This document shows positions 55,656 to 64,000 of a DNA stretch of 64,000 nt, piece after piece (the first letter of the stretch is position 1; every line of letters starts with the position of its first letter). The DNA is from Halobacillus faecis (lineage in GTDB: Bacteria > Bacillota > Bacilli > Bacillales > Halobacillaceae). The DNA is taken from the NCBI RefSeq assembly GCF_007991335.1, contig NZ_BJYD01000004.1, positions 1 through 64,000 of the forward strand, in the 5' to 3' direction. Below the pieces are notes generated by a model. The model had not been told where the DNA came from and ran no database searches. It saw nothing but the letters and a program-made list of their open reading frames with translations. Both the position numbers and the translations under genes were made by a program.

Positions 55656-55716
55656 GAAATATATACATATAAATATTTCAAAAAGTTATTGACTTCTTTT
55701 TTTATTGAGGTACACT
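55656..55716 (+). promoter_or_regulatory. ABC transporter promoter with upstream palindrome
   Basis: TTGACT (55689-55694), 16-bp spacer and TACACT (55711-55716) form a sigma-A promoter. Just upstream GAAATAT (55656-55662) and ATATTTC (55673-55679) make a 7-bp inverted repeat, a candidate operator. No regulator gene is adjacent. Confidence 0.5.
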
Positions 55717-55771
55717 AAAAATGAAATAATTGATGTATTTCATTACAAAACTTTTAATTGGAGTTGATGAA

Positions 55772-56473
55772 ATGGCAATCTTCGCAAATCAAGTCAATAA
55801 GACGTATCAGAGCGGAGAAGTGACAGTTCAGGCGCTGCGCCAGGCGTCATTAGAAGTACCAGATAAAAAAATCATAACGATTCTTGGCCCATCAGGGTCA
55901 GGGAAATCAACCTTGCTCAATGTTATTGGGGGAATCGACCGTTATGATTCAGGATCAATTAAAGTTGGAGACACGGTCCTTGATCAATTGAAGGATCGTC
56001 AACTCACGGATTACCGCCGGAGATTCGTAGGGTTCATATTTCAACAGTATAACTTAATCCCAACCCTAACCGTCGAAGAAAATGTAGAAGTCGGGCGGGA
56101 ATTGAGCCAGCAGCCACTCGACATGAAAGATACGCTTGAAAAAGTAGGCATGTGGGATAAGAAAGATAAATTTCCTTCTCAATTAAGCGGGGGTGAACAG
56201 CAGCGTGTTGCAATAGCGAGAGCACTGATTAAGAACCCGCAAATTCTACTCTGTGATGAACCAACAGGTGCTCTTGATGAAGAAACGGGTAAGAATATCC
56301 TGAAGTTGTTGAAGTTTGTTAATGAGCAGTACGGGACGACAGTTTTAATCATTACTCATAACCAGGGGATCGGTGAAATGGCTCACTCCGTTATCCGAAT
56401 GAAAAGCGGTGAAATTGTTGGTTCTTTTGAAAACGAAAATCCTGTCGATCCAGAGAAGGTGACATGGTCATGA
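55772..56473 (+). CDS. ABC transporter ATP-binding protein (MacB/LolD type)
   Basis: A 233-residue ATPase with Walker A GPSGSGKST, Q-loop FIFQQYNLIPTL, signature LSGGEQQRVAIARAL, Walker B ILLCDEPTGALD and the switch His in ITHNQ. This subtype pairs with FtsX-like permeases that work mechanically across the membrane rather than with a binding protein. The ATG at 55772 with TTGGAG is preferred over 55730. Overlaps the permease gene by 4 bp (ATGA). Confidence 0.9.
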   Translation: MAIFANQVNKTYQSGEVTVQALRQASLEVPDKKIITILGPSGSGKSTLLNVIGGIDRYDSGSIKVGDTVLDQLKDRQLTDYRRRFVGFIFQQYNLIPTLTVEENVEVGRELSQQPLDMKDTLEKVGMWDKKDKFPSQLSGGEQQRVAIARALIKNPQILLCDEPTGALDEETGKNILKLLKFVNEQYGTTVLIITHNQGIGEMAHSVIRMKSGEIVGSFENENPVDPEKVTWS

Positions 56474-58704
56474 TTTTAAAGAAATCTGTGTACAGGACAT
56501 TAAAAGAAAAGAAATTTCAATATGCCGGGGTGGCTGTTCTTCTTTTACTTGCTGTTATGCTTTATGTATCCTTATCCATGGCTATCACGACACTGGAATC
56601 AAGAAATGAAACATTTTCAGAGGACTACAAACAGGAAAGCTTTCATTTTGTAGCTGGTGGGGAAGTTACAGATGATCAGCTCTCCTTATGGGAAGATGAG
56701 TATAATGTCATTTTAGAAAAACGTAAGTATGCAGATTTTGAGGTCGATGATTCGACATTGCGCGCATTTACAACTACTGATTCTGTTAACATCCCTTACA
56801 TTGCCGAAGGGGAAGCACCAGCGAGCGATCAAGAGCTGACTATTTCCAAAGTGTATGCGGAAAAACATCAATACGAACTGGGAGATATCATCACACTGGA
56901 CGACCAAAAGTTTGAAATTACAGGATTCGTCTACTTGCCTGATTATATTTATATGGTCGAACAAATGACTGATTTGTTAGCGGATGCTGAAAAATTCGGT
57001 GTCGCAGTCATTTCCGGTTCAAATTTTTCGGTTAATGGACAGACAGAAATTCTAGGATGGACCGAGAGTGGAGACGTTCCTAATGGGTTTAGGGAATCGG
57101 TAAGGGAAGAAACGGCTCTTTTGCAATTCGTGAACTCAGAAGATAACCCGCGCATAGGTTTTGTGGAAACAGAAATCCAAGGCGCAAAGGGAATGACGAC
57201 GACATTGCCGCTGTTCATTCTTGCTCTCTCCATCGCTATGGTATTGATGCTTATGAAGCGGCGAATGGAAATGCAGAGAAAAGAGATCGGCACGCTAATG
57301 GCCCTTGGTTACCGTAAGAAAGAATTAGTCCGCCATTATTTAGGTTATGCCTGGGTCATTGGGTTGGGAGGAACGGTCGGTGGTTTAACTGCGGGTGCGG
57401 GTCTTTCCGTACCGCTTTCAAACCTTTATGCGAACTACTTTAACTTACCCGCCCTCTCCATGTTTGACTGGGATCCTTTTGTTCTTGTTATAGGTTTTGT
57501 CATTCCCCTATTGCTTTTGATCTTACTCACGGCCTTCGTCATCAGTCGGACGTTACGAACAGAACCACTGACTCTATTGAGGCCCAAAGAGGTCTCCAGT
57601 GGGAAAAAATCCTGGCTTGAAAAACTTCCACTTTTGCAAAAAGGAGGTTTTATTCGCAGGTTCCGTTTGAGGTTATTGGTGAGAAACAAAGCGAGAAGTG
57701 TCTATATTTTTATCGGAGTGATGTTCTCAACCGTTTTATTATTGTTTGGATTGATTACGTTCAATAGCATGGATCAGCTCGTAGAAACGACGTATAAGGA
57801 AATTTTGAAATACGACTATGCTGTCCACTATCGATCGTTAATGACAGAAGAGACAGAGGATGAACAAAGTCCTTTTATAATGAACGAACTTGGTGTCGTG
57901 GATGAAGACGTGAAAATTCAGGCATATGGAATGGAAAAAGAGAACGAGTTTATACAATTGAGTGCTGAAGGAGAAAGCCTGCAATCCAATTTATCAGAAG
58001 GGGCGATTATCAGTGCTCCTTTGGCCGCGGTTCTTGGTGTAGGGGAAGGGGAGGAGATCAACCTCAAAAACTCTTTGAACTCGGATACGATGCAGGTAGA
58101 GGTTGCTGCAGTGGCCGACCTTTATATTGGGAATAACCTGTATCTTCCTCGCGAGGAATTGAATGATTTCCTTGGTTTCCCTGAAGGGGCCTATACAGGT
58201 ACATGGCAGAAACAGCCCCCGGATAATAGTGAAAATGTTTATATGGTAGAAGATAAGCAGAAGGCGATCGACAGTTTTGAATCGACGACAGGAGCCACTA
58301 GAGCGTCGGTGGCAGGAATGGCCGTTTTCGCTGTATTAATTGGAGTAATTGTTCTCACTTTGCTCACCAATTTGATCGTTGAGGAAAATTCACCATCCAT
58401 TTCGTTGTTTAAAGTGATGGGCTATCATGATAAAGAAGTTTCTAAGCTTGTTTTGAGTGTGTACACCCCGATCGTACTCATCGCTTACTTTGTTTCCATT
58501 CCGCTCGCAAGTTTAAGCTTGGAACAAACGATGAACACGCTGGTTCAGGAGACCGGTTTTCTTATGCCGACTGATGTAGCATGGTGGATGGTTGTGATCG
58601 GATTTATTGTCATCCTGCTTACGTATTGGCTCTCGCTTTGGTTATCAAAACGAAAGTTGAAGAATGTATCGTTGCAGGAAGCATTGAAAAAGCAACAAGA
58701 CTAG
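56470..58704 (+). CDS. ABC transporter permease with two FtsX domains
   Basis: A 744-residue permease. One N-terminal helix (about 15-38), a large extracytoplasmic domain (about 40-245), three helices of a first FtsX domain (about 245-365), another helix near 420, a second extracytoplasmic domain (about 445-610) and three more helices (about 615-735). This ten-segment-like layout is seen in peptide-antibiotic and lipoprotein-related exporters; the substrate is unknown. The coupling motif SPSISLFKVMGYHDKEV is clear. Start at the ATGA overlap. Confidence 0.87.
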   Translation: MILKKSVYRTLKEKKFQYAGVAVLLLLAVMLYVSLSMAITTLESRNETFSEDYKQESFHFVAGGEVTDDQLSLWEDEYNVILEKRKYADFEVDDSTLRAFTTTDSVNIPYIAEGEAPASDQELTISKVYAEKHQYELGDIITLDDQKFEITGFVYLPDYIYMVEQMTDLLADAEKFGVAVISGSNFSVNGQTEILGWTESGDVPNGFRESVREETALLQFVNSEDNPRIGFVETEIQGAKGMTTTLPLFILALSIAMVLMLMKRRMEMQRKEIGTLMALGYRKKELVRHYLGYAWVIGLGGTVGGLTAGAGLSVPLSNLYANYFNLPALSMFDWDPFVLVIGFVIPLLLLILLTAFVISRTLRTEPLTLLRPKEVSSGKKSWLEKLPLLQKGGFIRRFRLRLLVRNKARSVYIFIGVMFSTVLLLFGLITFNSMDQLVETTYKEILKYDYAVHYRSLMTEETEDEQSPFIMNELGVVDEDVKIQAYGMEKENEFIQLSAEGESLQSNLSEGAIISAPLAAVLGVGEGEEINLKNSLNSDTMQVEVAAVADLYIGNNLYLPREELNDFLGFPEGAYTGTWQKQPPDNSENVYMVEDKQKAIDSFESTTGATRASVAGMAVFAVLIGVIVLTLLTNLIVEENSPSISLFKVMGYHDKEVSKLVLSVYTPIVLIAYFVSIPLASLSLEQTMNTLVQETGFLMPTDVAWWMVVIGFIVILLTYWLSLWLSKRKLKNVSLQEALKKQQD

Positions 58705-58741
58705 AGAAAAAGGACAGCGGCTGGGCCGCTGTCCTTTTTCG
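58705..58741 (+). terminator. Terminator of the ABC transporter operon
   Basis: AAAAAGGACAGCGG (58707-58720) pairs with CCGCTGTCCTTTTT (58726-58739). Confidence 0.9.
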
Positions 58742-58762
58742 CGCAAGAAGTCTGGAACGCGC

Positions 58763-58792
58763 AAAAAAAAGCGAGCGCAATGCTCGCTTTTT
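58763..58792 (-). terminator. Terminator of the rnz-aldehyde dehydrogenase unit
   Basis: AAAAGCGAGC (58767-58776) pairs with GCTCGCTTTT (58782-58791); on the minus strand a long T run follows. Confidence 0.85.
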
Positions 58793-58793
58793 A

Positions 58794-60155
58794 CTATCCA
58801 AAGAATTTTTTCAGCACCGCCATACCTAGTTGAGACCCAGGATAGCGGAAGTTCTGATCGAACCGTGTTGTTTGTTTAGTGATGCTTTTCTCGTGTGTGA
58901 ACGTATCAAAACTACGTTTGCCGTGATAGCTGCCCATGCCACTCTCGCCGACACCCCCAAATGGAAGGTGTGGATTGATGATATGGTATAGGGTATCGTT
59001 GATGCACCCGCCGCCGAAGGAAATCGAGTTGAGGATGCGCTGCTGTTCGATTTCGTTTTCTCCGAAGTAATACAAGGCAAGCGGCTTCGGACGGCTGTTG
59101 ATCTTATCAATCACTTCATCGAGCTCATGATAAGTTAAAACAGGAAGCACGGGACCAAAGATTTCATCTTTCATGACCTGATCTTCCCAGGACACCTGGT
59201 CAAGAATGGTAGGCGCGATTTTGTGTTTAGATTCATCTAAAGCACCGCCGACAACAACCGTACCGGAGTCCAGGTAAGAAGCTACTCGTTCAAAGTGCGA
59301 TTGATTCACGATTTTGGTGTACGCTTCACTCTCCAAAGGATCCTCCCCGTAAAACTGCTGGATGTACTTTTTCATCGCACGGATTAAGTCAGCTTTCACT
59401 TCATGGTGGACGTAAAGATAGTCAGGCGCGATACACGTTTGACCTGCGTTGGTGAATTTTCCCCAGACAATTCGTTTGGCGGCAAGGTCGATATTTGCAT
59501 CTTTGTTTACGATCGTCGGGCTCTTTCCTCCGAGTTCCAACGTTACAGGGATCAGCTGTTTGCTCGCTTTTTCCATAATGATTTTACCCACGGGCACACT
59601 CCCGGTGAAGAAAATATAATCAAGTGGTTGTTCAAGCAACTCCTGAGTCACCTCTTTATCGCCTTCAATCACGGCAATAAAGTGTGGGGGGAAGTACTGT
59701 TCAATCATCTTTTTCAACACCCATGAAACAGTGGGGGTAAGCTCAGATGGTTTAATGATGACTGTGTTCCCCGCTGCAATCGCACCGATCACCGGGGCGA
59801 GGGCAAGCTGTACAGGATAGTTCCATGGAGCAATGACCAGTACAGTGCCATAGGGTTCTTTTCGAATGAAATTTTTGGAGCCTGTATGGGTGAGTGGGGT
59901 CTTCACTTTAGTCGGCTGCATCCATGTTTTCAGCTGTTTCACATGTTGATCGATTTCACTTTTCAAAAAGGCGATTTCTGATGCGTACGCTTCGTATTCT
60001 GATTTGTTCATATCAAATTTCAAAGCATTGAGAATGGGTTTTTCAAAGGTCGTCAGCATCTTTTTCATTGTTAACAGCTGTTCTTTACGGAAAGCATAGC
60101 TCTTCGTATGTCCTTCTTGGAACCATGTTTTTTGTACCTTCACCGTTGCGTGCAT
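58794..60155 (-). CDS. Aldehyde dehydrogenase, class 3 type
   Basis: A 453-residue NAD(P)-dependent aldehyde dehydrogenase of the shorter class-3/fatty-aldehyde kind (YwdH-like). Motifs: VLVIAPWNYPVQLALAP, FTGSVPVG, general base in LELGGKSP, catalytic Cys in FTNAGQTCIAPDY, and EIFGPVLPV. It starts 15 bp after the rnz stop with AAAGGAGGAG, so it is likely co-transcribed with rnz. Substrate unknown; a membrane-lipid aldehyde is plausible. Confidence 0.9.
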   Translation of the reverse strand: MHATVKVQKTWFQEGHTKSYAFRKEQLLTMKKMLTTFEKPILNALKFDMNKSEYEAYASEIAFLKSEIDQHVKQLKTWMQPTKVKTPLTHTGSKNFIRKEPYGTVLVIAPWNYPVQLALAPVIGAIAAGNTVIIKPSELTPTVSWVLKKMIEQYFPPHFIAVIEGDKEVTQELLEQPLDYIFFTGSVPVGKIIMEKASKQLIPVTLELGGKSPTIVNKDANIDLAAKRIVWGKFTNAGQTCIAPDYLYVHHEVKADLIRAMKKYIQQFYGEDPLESEAYTKIVNQSHFERVASYLDSGTVVVGGALDESKHKIAPTILDQVSWEDQVMKDEIFGPVLPVLTYHELDEVIDKINSRPKPLALYYFGENEIEQQRILNSISFGGGCINDTLYHIINPHLPFGGVGESGMGSYHGKRSFDTFTHEKSITKQTTRFDQNFRYPGSQLGMAVLKKFFG

Positions 60156-60170
60156 ACAGCTCCTCCTTTA

Positions 60171-61094
60171 TTAAGTACGTTTGATGGGATGTTGATAAAA
60201 ATCGTATGCGATCGTGGTGTTCGGGAATATCTGCTGTGCTTCATTCAGAAGCTCCTCCACGGAATCCCCCTGGTATCTGGAAGAAACGTGATTAAGGATT
60301 AATTCCCCAACATTTGCTTTTTCTGCAAGGGTGGCGGCTTGTTTGACGGTGGAATGAAAATAATCGTAAGCCATCTTTTCTTCATCTCCGGCAAATGTCG
60401 CCTCATGGACAAGGACGTCGCTACCTTTCAAAACCTCCTCAAGATGAGGAAGGTAACGTGTGTCCCCAAAAATGGCGACTTTCCGCCCCTTTTTCGGTGG
60501 TCCAATGACATCTTTGCGGTTAATGACTCTTCCATCTTCAAGGACCGTCCTTGGTTGATTTTTAATCTTTTGATAGATGGGGCCAGGTTTCACTCCTAAC
60601 GCTTTCAGCTTGTCCGGCTGTAGTTCACCAAGTTGGTCTTTTTCCTTAAGGATATATCCATAACTCTCAAGTCCATGTTCAAGTTTGACAGCTTCAACGA
60701 TGAACTGTTCGTCTTCGAAAAGCTCTCCTTCCTCCACTTCCTCTATGTAAAGGGGATAGCGAAGGTGCGTTCCGCTCAATTCGAGACTGATATCAATGTA
60801 ATCTTTTAAACCGCGCGGCCCGTAAACGGTTACAGGTGTTTCTCCACCCTGGAAAGAACGGCTGCTCAATAATCCAGGCAGTCCGTAAATGTGATCCCCA
60901 TGAAGGTGGGTGATAAAAATCACTTCAATTCGTCGCGGACGTATGTTTGTATTCAATATTTGCTGTTGTGTGCCTTCTCCACAGTCAAAGACCCATGTCG
61001 TTCCCCGCTCTTCAAGAAGTCGGAGGACAAGGGAGGAGACATTTCTTTCTTTTGATGGGACACCAGATCCCGTACCTAAAAAAAATAGTTCCAT
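60171..61094 (-). CDS. rnz: Ribonuclease Z
   Basis: A 307-residue tRNA 3'-processing endonuclease of the metallo-beta-lactamase fold. The Zn motif [13 protein letters not shown], start [18 protein letters not shown] and the GDTR and HEATFA motifs are present, with HVSSRYQG near the end; this matches the long-form enzyme with exosite arm. Same length as the Bacillus subtilis protein (307). The ATG at 61094 is chosen over the upstream opening at 61145. Confidence 0.95.
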   Translation of the reverse strand: MELFFLGTGSGVPSKERNVSSLVLRLLEERGTTWVFDCGEGTQQQILNTNIRPRRIEVIFITHLHGDHIYGLPGLLSSRSFQGGETPVTVYGPRGLKDYIDISLELSGTHLRYPLYIEEVEEGELFEDEQFIVEAVKLEHGLESYGYILKEKDQLGELQPDKLKALGVKPGPIYQKIKNQPRTVLEDGRVINRKDVIGPPKKGRKVAIFGDTRYLPHLEEVLKGSDVLVHEATFAGDEEKMAYDYFHSTVKQAATLAEKANVGELILNHVSSRYQGDSVEELLNEAQQIFPNTTIAYDFYQHPIKRT

Positions 61095-61160
61095 TGCCAA
61101 CACTCTCCTACACTTATCATGATACCACCAGAAAGGGGAGAACACACTTGAAATGCCATA

Positions 61161-61191
61161 AAAAAAACTGCCGGATGCGTTTCCGGCAGTT
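61161..61191 (-). terminator. Terminator of the old yellow enzyme gene
   Basis: AACTGCCGGA (61166-61175) pairs with TCCGGCAGTT (61182-61191); minus-strand T run follows. Confidence 0.85.
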
Positions 61192-61200
61192 CACAGGTAT

Positions 61201-62217
61201 TTACCACCCGCGGGTATATTGTCTTGGACCTTCTAATGGATAGCCGAGTTCATCAGCTGCTTCTTTCGGCCAGTACGGGTTTCTTAAGAGAGCCCGTGCA
61301 AGGAAAATCAGGTCGGCCCGTTCATTTTGCAAAATTTCTTCTGCCTGGTTTCCACTTGTAATCAGACCGACAGCCCCTGTGTCGATGTCGGCTCCCTGTT
61401 TGATTTGTTCTGCAAACGTGACCTGGTATCCTGGGTAAGGGTCGATCGCGGCAGGAACGACACCACCTGAGCTGACGTCGATGAGGTCTACGCCCTGGGA
61501 CTTCATTTCACGGGCAAAAAAGATAAAATCGTCCATCGTGTTTCCGTCTTCGTGATATTCTTCCCCTGAGATTCTGACGAAAAGTGGGCCATCCCACTCT
61601 TGTTTGACAGCTTCAATCGTCTCACGCAGGAAACGGTATCGATTTTCACGGGTGCCTCCATATTCATCATCCCGTTTGTTCGTAAGAGGGGAGAGGAATT
61701 GGTTGATCAAATACCCGTGGGCCCCGTGAAGTTCAATGACATCAAAGCCCGCTTTTTTAGATCGGCCAGCTCCCTCACGGAAAGCTTCCACTGTACGCTG
61801 GATGTCTTCTTTTGTCATTTCTGTCGGGACCTTCATGGATGCACTGAAAGCTTCAGCACTCGGGGCGAAAATTTCGTCCCTTAAGTTAGCTTTACGCCCG
61901 GCGTGAGCCAGTTGAATACCGGCTTTAGCCCCGTGACGATGAATGCCTTCGTTTATTTTTTGTAGACCTTCAATGTGTTCGTCGCTCCAGATTCCAAGGT
62001 CTTCATGTGAAATACGGCCTTCAGGTAAAACAGCCGTCGCTTCTGTAATGATCAGTCCAACTTGTCCAGCTGCGCGGCTTTCGTAATGGGTAAGGTGAAA
62101 AGGCTGAGCATAGCCGTCCTGATTGTCTGAAGAATACATACACATCGGAGACATAACGATACGATTTTTTAACGTGATGTTTTTTATTGTATAAGGTTCA
62201 AATAATTTATGCTTCAA
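61201..62217 (-). CDS. namA: NADPH dehydrogenase NamA, old yellow enzyme (YqjM type)
   Basis: A 338-residue FMN enzyme, exactly the Bacillus subtilis YqjM length, reducing activated C=C bonds of enones and nitro compounds. Seen: MSPMCMYSS with Cys26 and Tyr28, [10 protein letters not shown], the substrate-binding His pair in HGAHGYLI, and [13 protein letters not shown]. The ending QYTRGW agrees with the family's C-terminal Arg finger region. It overlaps the upstream glycosyltransferase gene by 4 bp. Confidence 0.95.
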   Translation of the reverse strand: MKHKLFEPYTIKNITLKNRIVMSPMCMYSSDNQDGYAQPFHLTHYESRAAGQVGLIITEATAVLPEGRISHEDLGIWSDEHIEGLQKINEGIHRHGAKAGIQLAHAGRKANLRDEIFAPSAEAFSASMKVPTEMTKEDIQRTVEAFREGAGRSKKAGFDVIELHGAHGYLINQFLSPLTNKRDDEYGGTRENRYRFLRETIEAVKQEWDGPLFVRISGEEYHEDGNTMDDFIFFAREMKSQGVDLIDVSSGGVVPAAIDPYPGYQVTFAEQIKQGADIDTGAVGLITSGNQAEEILQNERADLIFLARALLRNPYWPKEAADELGYPLEGPRQYTRGW

Positions 62218-63374
62218 CGGTGATCCTCCTCCGAGTTACGGAAAAATTGTTTTAGTTCTTTGATGGAATACCGGTTCCCACGCCATTCAATCCCCCCACG
62301 TACCCATGTCAGGATAAGTGCTCTACCTAGCATAAAAACAAACAAAAGAGCAAAAATCGGCAGACCGAAAATCATCCCCAATGGATAGTTTGTGAAAGAA
62401 CGCGTCGTTAAACCATATAAACAAAATAACAAAAGGATGTTGATTGCGCTAATGATTTGAACGGCAGGACTTCCGAAAAAGACGAAAATGAATGGAAACA
62501 CTTGCGAAATCAGGACACCAAAAAGAGCAAACAAAGACAGGGGAATGGAATAATTCAAGCCGGCAAAGGCATTCTTTTCGACCCCTTTTAGAGCAGACTT
62601 GAAGTCGGGATACCATTCGACAGATAAAAGCTGCTTGGCGGTTACGAGCTGTTGTTTGAAACCAGAGGCTTTGACTTTTTGTCCAAGGGCAAGGTCATCG
62701 TCAGGTCGGAAACGGACCGCTTCATGGTTCCCGATCTTTTGATAACAGGATTTTGTCATCATTTGGAAAGCCCCGATCCCCATTCCACCTCTAGGCTTCT
62801 TCTGGTTCGCTGTCCAAGGGCGTTTTAAATAACCGAAACCAAACAAGAAATAGGAAATCAAGCCCCGTAACGCGAAGGAATGAGCTTCTAAGTTCGGTGC
62901 GGCTGTGAGGTGATCGAGCTCATCAACTTTCATAGCTGTCATCGCTTTGGCGAGGGTCTGTTCATCAAATCGAATGTCGGCGTCTGTAAAAAGCAAATAA
63001 GCGCCAGAGGTAAGCTCGGCGCCTTTCTTCAGAGCATGATTTTTCCCAAGCCATCCGTCTGGCAGGTGATTGATATGAACAGCCCGAATGGTAGAGTATG
63101 ACGCAACTGTTTCGTCTATGAATTCACCCGTTCGATCACTGGAGCGGTCGTTCACAGCGATGATTTCACACCTCACGTTTTTTTGCTGCAGAAGGGTGTG
63201 CAGCGTTTCGCGAATGGCGTCTTCTTCGTCTTTGGCCGCAATGATAACAGAAACGAGCTCATCCGTTTGCGAAGGAACGGTATCTTCAAGCCTTGGAATT
63301 TTCCTGATTCCTAGAAGGAAGTCCACAAGGAGAATCATCCATACAAACAGAAGTCCAAAAAATACCCAGAACAT
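62214..63374 (-). CDS. Membrane glycosyltransferase, GT2 family
   Basis: A 386-residue protein: N-terminal helix (1-20), a GT-A domain (about 40-260) with [22 protein letters not shown] and the metal-site FTDADIRF, then three or four C-terminal helices (about 275-365) and a basic tail. The layout resembles CrtQ/hopanoid- or carotenoid-type glucosyltransferases, which is inference. The ATG at 63374 with CGGAG is preferred over 63434. It begins one base after the upstream phosphodiesterase stop. Confidence 0.82.
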   Translation of the reverse strand: MFWVFFGLLFVWMILLVDFLLGIRKIPRLEDTVPSQTDELVSVIIAAKDEEDAIRETLHTLLQQKNVRCEIIAVNDRSSDRTGEFIDETVASYSTIRAVHINHLPDGWLGKNHALKKGAELTSGAYLLFTDADIRFDEQTLAKAMTAMKVDELDHLTAAPNLEAHSFALRGLISYFLFGFGYLKRPWTANQKKPRGGMGIGAFQMMTKSCYQKIGNHEAVRFRPDDDLALGQKVKASGFKQQLVTAKQLLSVEWYPDFKSALKGVEKNAFAGLNYSIPLSLFALFGVLISQVFPFIFVFFGSPAVQIISAINILLLFCLYGLTTRSFTNYPLGMIFGLPIFALLFVFMLGRALILTWVRGGIEWRGNRYSIKELKQFFRNSEEDHR

Positions 63375-63375
63375 A

Positions 63376-64000
63376 TTAACGATTTCTCCGTTTTCGATAA
63401 AGGTCACGGTATTCGATTGCTTGGTGGGGAACATCTGTGAAAATCCCGTTCACGCCCAGGCTGTAACACTTTTTCATCATGGAAGGGCGGTTTACCGTAT
63501 AAATGCGGAGTTCGAGATTTTCCTTGTGGCAGCGTTTTACGAGTTTTTTATCCAGCAGGCGGTGTTTCACATGCAAAGCGTCACACCCTTCAGACTTCGC
63601 GTATTGAGGCAGGTTCCGCATTTTCGTGGATGTAAGGAATGCTGTCTGTATGGATGGATTGATGTCTTTCATGCGTGTGAGGGAATCGGCATTGAAACTC
63701 GAAATAACCGTTCGCTCCAGAACGTGGTATCGTTTTAGAGATTCATAGACAATCCGCTCGATGTTTTTGTAAGCAATGACGTTGGTTTTCAATTCGACAT
63801 TTAAAAACATGGGCTGGTCCCGAAACCAGCGAAGAAACTCGTCCAGTGTTACAATATAAGTGTCAGAAAATTTAGGAGAAAACCAGCTTCCTGCATCAAG
63901 CAGGCGGAGCTGAGCATATGTATAGTCTTGTACGAACCCTGTTCCGTTGGTGGTGCGTCTAAGATTTTCATCATGGATGAGGACGGGAATTTGGTCTTTC
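63376..64000 (-). CDS. Glycerophosphodiester phosphodiesterase, N-terminus cut by window edge
   Basis: The last 207 or so codons of a GDPD-family protein; the frame stays open to the window edge. Seen: IPVLIHDENLRRTTNGTG with the family His-Asp, the LDAGSWFSPKF loop, NVELK with a metal-binding Glu, and TVNRPSMMKKCYSLGVNG with FTDVP near the end. It hydrolyses glycerophosphodiesters to glycerol 3-phosphate and an alcohol in relatives. The catalytic N-terminal His-Arg region is outside. Operon with the glycosyltransferase and namA. Confidence 0.88.
   Translation of the reverse strand, partial: KDQIPVLIHDENLRRTTNGTGFVQDYTYAQLRLLDAGSWFSPKFSDTYIVTLDEFLRWFRDQPMFLNVELKTNVIAYKNIERIVYESLKRYHVLERTVISSFNADSLTRMKDINPSIQTAFLTSTKMRNLPQYAKSEGCDALHVKHRLLDKKLVKRCHKENLELRIYTVNRPSMMKKCYSLGVNGIFTDVPHQAIEYRDLYRKRRNR

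Noticed and set aside
63088-63738. 216-codon plus-strand frame
   Set aside because: It is antisense to the well-supported glycosyltransferase and phosphodiesterase genes.

Overview
The window is a contiguous chromosomal segment of a spore-forming, low-to-mid-GC Bacillota, almost certainly a moderately halophilic or halotolerant member of the Bacillaceae (Halobacillus/Pontibacillus-like; genus is inference). Most of it follows the Bacillus subtilis yqh-yqi-yqj order: mntR, efp, spoIIIA, accBC, nusB, folD, xseAB, ispA, dxs, ahrC, recN, spoIVB, spo0A, bkd, rnz. Coding is dense. Strands switch in blocks, usually at recognisable terminators. No tRNA, rRNA, prophage, insertion sequence or CRISPR array was seen.

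Layout. 1-3.4 kb: a rhodanese-like protein and a B12-dependent class II ribonucleotide reductase behind paired NrdR boxes. 3.6-8.6 kb: mntR, a patatin-like lipase, small membrane proteins, aroQ, pepQ and efp. 8.9-14.1 kb: the complete spoIIIAA-AH operon behind a sigma-E-type promoter. 14.2-20.9 kb: a dispersed repeat, then accB-accC (candidate FapR box), yqhY, nusB, folD, xseA, xseB and ispA. 20.9-22.2 kb: the main find, an OLE (ornate large extremophilic) RNA of about 615 nt followed by its membrane partner OapA, set between ispA and dxs. 22.2-29.7 kb: dxs, tlyA, argR, recN, spoIVB and spo0A, the last with several 0A boxes upstream. 29.7-34.7 kb: a small unknown gene, an aspartate kinase, a second copy of the dispersed repeat, and a minus-strand trio (DUF2627, CBS/DUF294 protein, DEDDh exonuclease).

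34.8-45.0 kb: bkdR and the sigma-54-driven bkd operon (ptb, bcd, buk, lpdV, bkdAA, bkdAB, bkdB) for branched-chain keto-acid breakdown. 45.0-48.0 kb: a bacilliredoxin, membrane proteins, an L,D-transpeptidase and a 37-codon Prli42-like gene. 48.1-52.2 kb: a propionyl-CoA to succinyl-CoA module (split methylmalonyl-CoA mutase, a B12-domain/epimerase fusion, a carboxyltransferase), a natural continuation of valine and isoleucine degradation. 52.3-58.7 kb: a peptidase, an SOS-box DNA polymerase IV, a sigma-G-type operon of two very small genes including sspP, a DUF3892 protein and a MacB/FtsX-type ABC transporter. 58.8-64.0 kb, minus strand: aldehyde dehydrogenase, rnz, an old yellow enzyme, a glycosyltransferase and a truncated glycerophosphodiester phosphodiesterase.

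Three themes join the genes: sporulation (spoIIIA, spoIVB, spo0A, sspP), branched-chain and propionate catabolism feeding fatty-acid precursors and the TCA cycle, and isoprenoid supply (ispA, dxs) interrupted by the OLE RNA/OapA ribonucleoprotein. All names come from reading the translated sequences by eye. No database search was run.
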